From an uncultured Porphyromonadaceae bacterium (GTDB lineage Bacteria > Bacteroidota > Bacteroidia > Bacteroidales > Muribaculaceae), in contig CAMWYV010000104.1 in the NCBI GenBank assembly GCA_947178565.1, positions 1-5,266 of the forward strand: a DNA stretch of 5,266 bases, given 5' to 3'. Below the pieces are notes generated by a model. The model worked only from the letters and a program-made list of their open reading frames with translations, made no database searches and was not told the origin of the DNA. Of the stretch, positions 1-5,263 are shown piece after piece (positions within the stretch are counted from its first letter, which is position 1; each line of letters opens with the position of its first letter). The translations under genes and the position numbers were made by a program.

Positions 1-61
1 GTGATTATCTGTGTTAAAAGGTAATTAATGGAGGTTATTTATTAAGAAAATAAAAAATAAA

Positions 62-124
62 GGGGCAAAGGAGCCGGATTCCCAATCACGCGAAATCATA
101 AAATCATTCGGCTCACATTGCCCC
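62..124 (-). terminator. Long hairpin with T-rich tail (terminator-like, minus strand)
   Basis: GGGGCAA at 62-68 pairs with TTGCCCC at 118-124, and GAGCCG at 71-76 pairs with CGGCTC at 109-114, separated by a small internal loop (2 against 3 bases). GATT at 77-80 can pair with AATC at 102-105 across a 3-base bulge. Read on the minus strand the stem is followed directly by TTTATTTTTTATTTTC, a good intrinsic-terminator tail; on the plus strand no T-tract follows. htpG already has its own terminator at 318-359, so this one is either a backup or ends an unidentified short minus-strand transcript. It could instead be a dispersed intergenic repeat, which one window cannot show. Confidence 0.45.
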
Positions 125-173
125 AAATCTGTTGGAGGGAATTTGTGAATTCTCAATTCATAGATAAAATCGC

Positions 174-210
174 TGCAAAATAAGATTATCGGTATCTTAA
201 ATGCAAAATA
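174..210. repeat. Direct repeat TGCAAAATA (two copies) around a small hairpin
   Basis: TGCAAAATA occurs at 174-182 and again at 202-210. Between and overlapping the copies, TAAGAT (181-186) and ATCTTA (194-199) form a perfect 6-base inverted repeat with a 7-base loop. CTGC at 173-176 and GCAG at 211-214 could close the whole element. All arms are short and A/T-rich, so this may be chance; the biological role is unknown. Confidence 0.25.
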
Positions 211-317
211 GCAGAGGACTAAAATAGGTCAAAAATTATAATACCGTGATTACTATACTCCTAAGAGCCGGTTTGATACTATATATTAATGACAGGAGGG
301 TAAATCTGATGTGATAT

Positions 318-359
318 AAAAATGAGGGCATGCCAGAACCAACAATTCTGGTATGCCCT
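318..359 (-). terminator. Intrinsic terminator of htpG
   Basis: The two 14-base arms, 325-338 and 346-359, are complementary except at one position and enclose a 7-base loop. The arms carry GGGCATGCCAG and its near-complement. On the minus strand the hairpin starts 24 bases after the htpG TAA and is followed, after the two bases CA, by a T5 run (complement of 318-322). On the plus strand no T-tract follows, so it serves the minus strand. Stem length, G/C content and position make this a standard rho-independent terminator. Confidence 0.85.
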
Positions 360-383
360 GATACAGTGTTTTAGGTTATGTGA

Positions 384-2432
384 TTAAAGCAATTTTACGG
401 AGCGGCTGATGAAGTCAGAAAGTTCAGAACCTTTCAGAAGACCATTAGCAAGGAGAGCAAGGTCAATGGTCTGCTTTATCAAGGGTTCTGCAGATGCGAA
501 AGTTTTAATCTCTTTTTCTGATTCATGACGGTTGTGAGTAACGGTCTCTTCAAGATTCTTGATCTGATTCTGATCATCATCAGTTAGCTTGCCGTCTTTA
601 GCAGCAGAGCGGATAGACGAGATTTTCTCATTGTTTTCATTTATGATTGCATTGAGTGGCACAATCTTAGGCATGAGAGTTTTGTCGGCATCCTCAATGA
701 TTTTTTTGATGACTGGCTGCTCGGTATTGACAATCAGGTTGTAGCTGTCCGGTAGTTCGCTATAGAAACTCATGCCGGGTTGCATCGCCGCCATATCCTT
801 CATTCGGCGCATATATTCACTTTGGGTAATCAACACCGGATTAGCTTCGGATGACAGTGCCTCAAACGATACAATAAATTCAGCTTTCTCAATTTTGGGT
901 AACTGACTGCGGAATAGTGAAGAAAGCATCTCGCGCTTATCGCTAGCCATTTCAACAGTCTTTCTGTCTGATGAAGGAATCAGGTTGTCGATAATGTCAG
1001 AATCCACTCTAACAAATCTTGATTTTTCAAGTTTTGATTCAAGAAGTCCGATAAAATGAGAGTCAAGCTGACCATCCATCAGTAGAACATCGTAACCACG
1101 GTCTGTTGCAGCCTTGATATATGAATACTGTGCAACAGGATCTGTGGTATAGAGATACACAACGTTGCCGTCCTTGTCGGTCTGTGCCGACTCTATGAGG
1201 GTGCGGTATTCGTCAAGAGTGAAATATTTATCGTTAGTGTCTTTGAGCAGCACAAATTTCATTGCGGCATCGCAGAATTTTTCATCAGTGAGCATACCAT
1301 ACTCAATGAATATTCGGATGTCGTCCCACTTTTTCTCAAAGTCTTCTCGGTCGGTTTTGAAAATTTCTTCAAGTCGTGAAGCTACTTTCTTTGTTATGTA
1401 GCCGGATATTTTCTTCACAGCAGTATCGCTCTGCAGATATGAGCGGGATACATTGAGCGGAATGTCTGGTGAGTCAATAACGCCCTGAAGCAGCATCATG
1501 AACTCAGGGACAACACCTTCAACAGAGTCGGTGACATACACCTGATTGCAATAGAGCTGAATCCTATTCTTGGTTACTTCGAAATTATTCTTGATTTTGG
1601 GGAAGAAAAGGATGCCAGTGAGATTGAAAGGATAGTCAACATTGAGGTGAATCCAGAAGAGCGGATCCTCCTGACCTGGATATAGCTCATGGTAGAAGTT
1701 GCGGTAATCTTCGTCTGTGAGTTCAGTGGGCTTTTTAGTCCATGTCGGCTCTGTATTGTTTATAACCTTAGGTTTGTCTGTATCAACCATTTTGCCGTCT
1801 TTCCATTCCTGCTCAAAACCGCTTACTACGGGAACAGGCAGGAAGCGACAATATTTTTTGAGCAATGAGTCAATTTCATTCTGTTGAAGGAACTTCTTGC
1901 TCTCATCATCAATATATAGAATGATGTCTGTGCCTCTCTCAGCTTTTTCCACGGGCTCCATAGAGTATTCCGGAGAGCCATCGCATTCCCATCTTACCGC
2001 TTCCGCTCCTTCTTTATAAGACAATGAGCGAATTTCCACTTTCTTGGCAACCATGAATGCAGAGTAAAAACCGAGTCCGAAATGACCGATTATGGCATTT
2101 GCGTTGTCTTTGTATTTAGCAAGGAATTCTTCTGCGCCTGAGAATGCTATCTGGTTGATATATTTGTCAATATCCTCAGCGGTCATACCGATGCCGTGAT
2201 CGCTCACGGTCAATGTACCAGCCTCCGGATCAACTGTGACTTTCACATTCATTTCACCGAGTTTACCTTTGTATTCTCCGAAAGATGAGAGGGTTTTAAG
2301 CTTCTGAGTTGCATCAATAGCGTTGCTGACAAGCTCGCGAAGGAATATTTCCTGATCGCTGTAGAGAAATTTTTTGATAACGGGGAAAATATTTTCAGTC
2401 GTTACCCCGATAGAACCTTTTTTTGTACTCAT
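384..2432 (-). CDS. htpG: Molecular chaperone HtpG (bacterial Hsp90)
   Basis: HtpG is a cytoplasmic ATP-driven homodimeric chaperone that stabilises and remodels partly folded proteins, usually together with the DnaK system. The 682-residue product is complete and somewhat longer than E. coli HtpG. The N-terminal GHKL ATPase domain (about 1-205) shows the catalytic Glu in RELVSNAIDA (E33, N37), the ATP-binding DHGIGM (D78), the lid glycines of GHFGLGFYSAF (116-126) and RGTDI (166-170). The middle domain (about 225-500) carries FWIHLNVDYPF and PLNVSRSYLQ (325-334), whose R330 corresponds to the gamma-phosphate-sensing Arg of the family. The C-terminal dimerisation domain (about 500-682) contains SEYMRRMKDM and a charged helical stretch near 585-645. 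It lacks the eukaryotic charged linker and MEEVD tail. An upstream in-frame TTG (2460-2462) would add 10 residues, but ATG at 2430-2432 fits the family start (STKKGSIGVTTENIF) and lies downstream of the predicted promoter start. No Shine-Dalgarno is present. It lies 112 bases after clpC, in the same direction. Confidence 0.98.
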   Translation of the reverse strand: MSTKKGSIGVTTENIFPVIKKFLYSDQEIFLRELVSNAIDATQKLKTLSSFGEYKGKLGEMNVKVTVDPEAGTLTVSDHGIGMTAEDIDKYINQIAFSGAEEFLAKYKDNANAIIGHFGLGFYSAFMVAKKVEIRSLSYKEGAEAVRWECDGSPEYSMEPVEKAERGTDIILYIDDESKKFLQQNEIDSLLKKYCRFLPVPVVSGFEQEWKDGKMVDTDKPKVINNTEPTWTKKPTELTDEDYRNFYHELYPGQEDPLFWIHLNVDYPFNLTGILFFPKIKNNFEVTKNRIQLYCNQVYVTDSVEGVVPEFMMLLQGVIDSPDIPLNVSRSYLQSDTAVKKISGYITKKVASRLEEIFKTDREDFEKKWDDIRIFIEYGMLTDEKFCDAAMKFVLLKDTNDKYFTLDEYRTLIESAQTDKDGNVVYLYTTDPVAQYSYIKAATDRGYDVLLMDGQLDSHFIGLLESKLEKSRFVRVDSDIIDNLIPSSDRKTVEMASDKREMLSSLFRSQLPKIEKAEFIVSFEALSSEANPVLITQSEYMRRMKDMAAMQPGMSFYSELPDSYNLIVNTEQPVIKKIIEDADKTLMPKIVPLNAIINENNEKISSIRSAAKDGKLTDDDQNQIKNLEETVTHNRHESEKEIKTFASAEPLIKQTIDLALLANGLLKGSELSDFISRSVKLL

Positions 2433-2465
2433 ATTGTTAAATGTATTTTTTATATATAACAATCA

Positions 2466-2481
2466 AGCAAAGAAAATGCCA
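2466..2481 (-). promoter_or_regulatory. Predicted sigma-54 (-24/-12) promoter of htpG
   Basis: The minus strand reads TGGCATTTTCTTTGCT, against the RpoN consensus TGGCACG-N4-TTGCW. Ten of twelve specified positions match, and exactly 10 bases separate GG (2480-2479) from GC (2468-2467), the spacing sigma-54 requires. Transcription would start near 2455 (an A), giving an A-rich leader of about 23 bases to the ATG at 2432. No TAnnTTTG housekeeping element stands at a better position; TACATTTA at 2440-2447 is a weak alternative that would give an almost leaderless mRNA. Sigma-54 promoters need an AAA+ activator, which is not encoded in this window. The assignment is by sequence only. Confidence 0.55.
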
Positions 2482-2501
2482 CATCTGAAATGTGACATTT
2501 T
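2473..2501 (-). terminator. Hairpin after clpC, terminator-like, overlapping the htpG -24 box
   Basis: Arms 2473-2484 and 2490-2501 enclose a 5-base loop. On the minus strand the stem is AAAATGTCACAT / ATGTGGCATTTT, with one G-U wobble in RNA, followed by CTTTG; the U-rich part of the right arm and tail resembles a modest terminator. It begins 43 bases after the clpC TGA, as expected for clpC transcript ends. On the plus strand the wobble becomes an A-C mismatch, though the hairpin is followed by further T residues. The right arm contains the GG of the predicted htpG sigma-54 promoter, so terminator and promoter share bases. Confidence 0.5.
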
Positions 2502-2525
2502 TTATAGTTGTTGATTGTTTATAGG

Positions 2526-2538
2526 TGACAGGATGTCA
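2526..2538. promoter_or_regulatory. Perfect inverted repeat TGACA-GGA-TGTCA, possible operator
   Basis: TGACA at 2526-2530 and TGTCA at 2534-2538 form a perfect 5-base inverted repeat around 3 bases. The same half-site also occurs at 2543-2547 (over the clpC stop codon) and at 2493-2497 (inside the hairpin). Relative to a start near 2455 the palindrome lies at about -71 to -83, where sigma-54 activators often bind. No such site is seen upstream of clpC, which weakens a shared-activator reading. It may be a chance palindrome. Confidence 0.3.
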
Positions 2539-2544
2539 GTTTTG

Positions 2545-5079
2545 TCATTCTTTATTCTTAATATGGGTGATGATTTTCTTTTCTTCCGGATCATAATCTA
2601 CCTCAATGGCATCGCCGGTCTTGAGGTCACCGGAGATAATGAATTCAGCAAGTTCATCTTCAAGATATTTCTGAATGGCTCTCTTGAGGGGACGGGCTCC
2701 GAACTGGACGTCATAACCGCGTTCTGCAATAAAGTCTTTTGCAGCATCGCTGATTGTGAGTGTGTAGCCTAAGGAATCAATGCGTTTGTAGAATCCGGCA
2801 AGTTCAATGTCGATGATCTTGAAAATAGCGTCTTTTTCAAGTTGGTCAAACATTACAATGTCATCGATTCGGTTAAGAAATTCCGGTGAAAAGGCTTTGT
2901 TCAGCGCTTTCTGTAGTAAACCGTGTGTGAATTCCTTGTCAACGGTGCGTGTGGTGAATCCAACACCCGAGCCAAAGTCTTTTAGCTGGCGTGTGCCAAT
3001 ATTCGATGTCATTATAATAATGGTGTTCTTGAAATCGACTTTTCTGCCGAGGCTGTCGGTAAGTCTTCCTTCATCCATTACCTGCAACAGGAGGTTGAAC
3101 ACATCGGGATGTGCTTTCTCAATCTCATCAAGCAGTACAACCGAGTAGGGGCGGCGACGCACCTTCTCTGTCAGCTGACCACCTTCCTCGTATCCGACAT
3201 ATCCTGGAGGTGCGCCTACAAGCCGGCTCACGGTGAATTTTTCCATATACTCGCTCATATCTACTCGTATAAGGGTGTCTGCGGAGTCAAAGAGGTATTC
3301 GGCGAGTTTTTTTGCAAGGTGGGTCTTGCCTACACCGGTTGGTCCGAGGAACATGAATGTGCCTATCGGCTTATTTGGGTCTTTGAGCCCGATTCGGTTT
3401 CGTTGAATAGCCTTGACGATTTTTTCAATTGCGTTGTCCTGACCGATAATACTGTTCTTGAGTGTAGGGGTCATCTCTTTCAGTCTTTTGCCTTCGGCTT
3501 CTGCTATACGCTGAACAGGTACGCCGGTCATCATAGCCACTACCTCAGCGACTTTCTCTTCGTCAACAGTGACACGATTGGCGGAAAGTTGTTCCTCCCA
3601 GTTTTTCTTTGCCTCATCGAGATCGCGACGAAGCTGCTGCTCCTTGTCGCGATATGCAGCTGCGCTTTCAAAATTCTGTGCTTGCGCCGCCTGCAGTTTG
3701 CTCTGCCCGGTTTCCTCAATCTCTTTTTCAAGGTTTTCGATCTCTTTAGGCACGGAGATATTGGAGATATGAGCGCGTGAACCAGCCTCGTCAAGCGCAT
3801 CGATCGCCTTGTCGGGGAAGTTGCGGTCGGTCATGTATCTTTCAGTGAGATTCACGCAAGCTTTGAGGGCATCCTCTGTATAATTTACATTGTGATGGCT
3901 CTCATACTTCTCCTTTATATTGTGGAGTATGCTAAGTGTTTCTTCCGGTGTGGTCTGCTCAACCATGACTTTCTGGAAGCGGCGTTCCAGTGCTCCGTCT
4001 TTCTCGATATTTTTACGGTATTCATCAAGGGTTGTAGCTCCGATGCATTGAATTTCTCCTCTGGCGAGAGCCGGTTTGAGCATATTAGCCGCATCCATGG
4101 AGCCTGCACTGTTTCCAGCCCCGACAATGGTATGCAACTCGTCAATGAAGAGAATCACATCTTTGTTTTTCGAGAGTTCGGTTAGTATCGCTTTGATTCT
4201 TTCTTCAAACTGACCGCGATATTTGGTTCCGGCAACAAGAGAAGCCATATCAAGCGACACCACTCTCTTATCGAATAGAACACGAGATACTTTACGCTGC
4301 ACGATTCTGAGCGCAAGACCTTCAACTATTGCTGATTTACCCACTCCAGGCTCACCTATGAGTACCGGATTGTTCTTTTTCCGGCGGCTCAAAATCTGCG
4401 CGAGTCGCTCAATTTCAGTTTCGCGGCCAACAACCGGGTCGAGGCGGTTTTCCTCAGCCGCTTTCGTCATGTCAATGCCAAACTTGTCAAGCACCGGCGT
4501 GTCTCCTCCGCGTTTGGCGCCATGAGATGGCGCTGAAGTCTGTTTGGGTTTCTCCGAATCGTAGGGCAGTTCCTCTTCATCTTCGTCGTCATCGCCGAAG
4601 GTAGCTCCCATTCTTGGAGAATCAGTAACGTTTGTAAGCAGGCGGAAAAGGCTGTCATATGTCACTCCTGCTTTGGTGAAGTCAGTCATAAACGGCAGAT
4701 CGATGATTTCGGGGTTATGGAAAAGAGCGAGAAGAAGGTGCTCGGTGTCAACAATCTCACTGCGCAGCATTCTTGCCTCAAGAACGCTCAACTTGATAAG
4801 GCGGTTTGAGAGGTCGCTCACTCTCACATTGCCGTCTGTAGATTCAACTCCTTTTTCAAGAGCCGATTCGTAAAGATATTTGTCAAGATGCTGCTGAAGT
4901 TCATAGGCTGAAGTGCTGTTAGACGCACGTTCAACCAGCTGAAAGCTCTTGCCTTCGACATTGCTCATCAAGGACATGAGCATATGTTCCGGCTGTATGA
5001 CATTTCCGTTATGGCGAAGAGCCTGGTGGGTGCTGTCAGCGAGAATCTGCTTGAGTTCCGAAGAAAAATTTGTATCCAT
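2545..5079 (-). CDS. clpC: ATP-dependent Clp protease ATP-binding subunit, ClpC type (Hsp100)
   Basis: This is a two-ring AAA+ unfoldase that threads substrates into the ClpP peptidase in the cytoplasm. The 844-residue protein is complete. The N-domain with two Clp_N repeats (about 1-150) is followed by an acidic, then polar linker (162-192). D1 has Walker A GEPGVGKS (242-249), pore loop KYRG (286-289), Walker B VILFIDE (308-314) and the arginine-finger region ERRFQ. A short coiled middle domain with a UVR-like motif (about 445-495) replaces the long ClpB M-domain. D2 has GPTGVGKT (579-586), pore GYVGYEEGG (626-634), Walker B VVLLDE (647-652), sensor-1 TSN (691-693) and sensor-2 GARPLKR (794-800). 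VGF at 706-708 sits where ClpC carries its ClpP-docking tripeptide; together with the short middle domain this argues for ClpC over the disaggregase ClpB. The ATG at 5077-5079 is the first possible start after an in-frame TAG upstream, without a Shine-Dalgarno. Neither clpP nor an adaptor gene is in the window. Confidence 0.96.
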   Translation of the reverse strand: MDTNFSSELKQILADSTHQALRHNGNVIQPEHMLMSLMSNVEGKSFQLVERASNSTSAYELQQHLDKYLYESALEKGVESTDGNVRVSDLSNRLIKLSVLEARMLRSEIVDTEHLLLALFHNPEIIDLPFMTDFTKAGVTYDSLFRLLTNVTDSPRMGATFGDDDEDEEELPYDSEKPKQTSAPSHGAKRGGDTPVLDKFGIDMTKAAEENRLDPVVGRETEIERLAQILSRRKKNNPVLIGEPGVGKSAIVEGLALRIVQRKVSRVLFDKRVVSLDMASLVAGTKYRGQFEERIKAILTELSKNKDVILFIDELHTIVGAGNSAGSMDAANMLKPALARGEIQCIGATTLDEYRKNIEKDGALERRFQKVMVEQTTPEETLSILHNIKEKYESHHNVNYTEDALKACVNLTERYMTDRNFPDKAIDALDEAGSRAHISNISVPKEIENLEKEIEETGQSKLQAAQAQNFESAAAYRDKEQQLRRDLDEAKKNWEEQLSANRVTVDEEKVAEVVAMMTGVPVQRIAEAEGKRLKEMTPTLKNSIIGQDNAIEKIVKAIQRNRIGLKDPNKPIGTFMFLGPTGVGKTHLAKKLAEYLFDSADTLIRVDMSEYMEKFTVSRLVGAPPGYVGYEEGGQLTEKVRRRPYSVVLLDEIEKAHPDVFNLLLQVMDEGRLTDSLGRKVDFKNTIIIMTSNIGTRQLKDFGSGVGFTTRTVDKEFTHGLLQKALNKAFSPEFLNRIDDIVMFDQLEKDAIFKIIDIELAGFYKRIDSLGYTLTISDAAKDFIAERGYDVQFGARPLKRAIQKYLEDELAEFIISGDLKTGDAIEVDYDPEEKKIITHIKNKE

Positions 5080-5123
5080 CAGTACTTGTGCTGTTGCGTT
5101 TATTATATTAAGTAATGTGTATG

Positions 5124-5136
5124 CCCCGGTGTGGGG
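5124..5136 (-). other. Small G/C hairpin in the clpC leader
   Basis: On the minus strand CCCC, loop ACACC and GGGG form a 4-base G/C stem in an otherwise A/T-rich leader. It would lie about 6-18 bases from the predicted transcript 5' end near 5141, the position where 5' hairpins are known to protect mRNAs from decay. It has no T-tract, so it is not a terminator. A function is inference only. Confidence 0.3.
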
Positions 5137-5151
5137 AACCTAAACAGATAT

Positions 5152-5168
5152 AGCAATAACTGTGCCAA
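5152..5168 (-). promoter_or_regulatory. Predicted sigma-54 (-24/-12) promoter of clpC
   Basis: The minus strand reads TTGGCACAGTTATTGCT. Against TGGCACG-N4-TTGCW only one specified position differs (A for G), and the GG (5166-5165) and GC (5154-5153) doublets are exactly 10 bases apart. The predicted start is near 5141 (an A), giving a leader of about 62 bases to the clpC ATG. The TTTG within the -24 region could also be read as a Bacteroidetes -33 box, but the matching TAnnTTTG -7 box is missing at the right distance, so sigma-54 fits better. No CIRCE or tandem CtsR heptamers are seen. Confidence 0.65.
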
Positions 5169-5225
5169 AGCTGTTGAAAGTATAATATAAAACGTTATAA
5201 CAACTAAAAAATATTTCTTGCACTT

Positions 5226-5233
5226 CAAAATTA
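5226..5233 (-). promoter_or_regulatory. Possible second clpC promoter, Bacteroidetes -7 element
   Basis: The minus strand reads TAATTTTG, a full match to the Bacteroidetes housekeeping -7 consensus TAnnTTTG, and would give a clpC leader of roughly 140 bases. No TTTG -33 box lies 19-21 bases upstream, and the motif is likely by chance in such A/T-rich DNA. It could provide basal expression beside the sigma-54-like promoter. Confidence 0.2.
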
Positions 5234-5255
5234 CAACAATTTCTAAAAAAATCCT

Positions 5256-5263
5256 TACCTTTG
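5256..5263 (+). promoter_or_regulatory. Bacteroidetes -7 promoter element for a divergent gene to the right
   Basis: TACCTTTG followed by T matches the Bacteroidetes primary sigma-factor -7 consensus TAnnTTTGY completely, three bases before the window ends. A clear TTTG -33 box is not seen 19-21 bases upstream; only an A/T-rich stretch is there. It implies a gene transcribed rightward just outside the window, divergent from clpC. I recall gyrA next to clpC in some Bacteroides genomes, but nothing here can confirm that. Confidence 0.5.

Larger units (their letters stand above)
1..383. other. Intergenic region downstream of htpG with no convincing gene
   Basis: This A/T-rich stretch has no ORF of believable length on either strand, no tRNA-like fold and no recognisable rRNA. 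It contains a long hairpin at 62-124, a 9-base direct repeat (174-182 and 202-210), a small perfect hairpin at 146-160 (TGAATT, loop CTC, AATTCA) and the htpG terminator at 318-359. Plus-strand frame 1 is open from position 1 to a TAA at 22-24, so the tail of a gene from the left cannot be excluded, but eight codons are too few to judge. The T-rich tail of the 62-124 hairpin points leftward on the minus strand, which leaves open a short untranslated minus-strand transcript between about 310 and 62. Confidence 0.6.
2458..2519. repeat. Nested, nearly concentric inverted repeat in the clpC-htpG gap
   Basis: AACAATCAA at 2458-2466 is the exact reverse complement of TTGATTGTT at 2511-2519. Inside it lies the second inverted repeat at 2473-2501; the two centres differ by only about 1.5 bases. 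The outer left arm adjoins and slightly overlaps the predicted -12 box of the htpG promoter. It could be an operator, a cruciform-prone site, or a lower stem of the clpC 3' end structure. The outer arms are A/T-rich, so pairing would be weak. Confidence 0.5.

Noticed and set aside
25..99. A 24-codon minus-strand frame (ATG at 97-99, stop at 25-27) with a hydrophobic end
   Set aside because: It runs through the 62-124 hairpin and its T-rich tail, which explains the Phe/Leu/Ile-rich translation; no other coding evidence.
227..233. GGTCAAA as a CtsR heat-shock operator
   Set aside because: Only one heptamer is present; CtsR boxes are tandem heptamers close to the promoter of clp genes, and this lies downstream of htpG.
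294..387. AGGAGGG (294-300) as a ribosome binding site for a small plus-strand gene
   Set aside because: The ATG at 309-311 is followed at once by TGA, and the next ATG at 322 is 21 bases away and reads 21 codons through the htpG terminator; Bacteroidetes also rarely use Shine-Dalgarno sites.
2433..2462. Longer htpG starting at TTG 2460-2462
   Set aside because: The extra 10 residues (LYIKNTFNN region) are not family-like, ATG at 2432 begins the conserved N-terminus, and the TTG lies upstream of the predicted transcript start.
3109..3780. A 223-codon open frame on the plus strand, antisense to clpC
   Set aside because: It lies entirely inside the strongly conserved clpC coding region, has no recognisable domain and no promoter of its own, and several other antisense frames in the same gene are similarly open by codon bias.
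5080..5093. Imperfect inverted repeat CAGTAC-TT-GTGCTG just before the clpC ATG
   Set aside because: One mismatch in six and a 2-base loop make a weak RNA hairpin; as an operator it would be far downstream of the start site.
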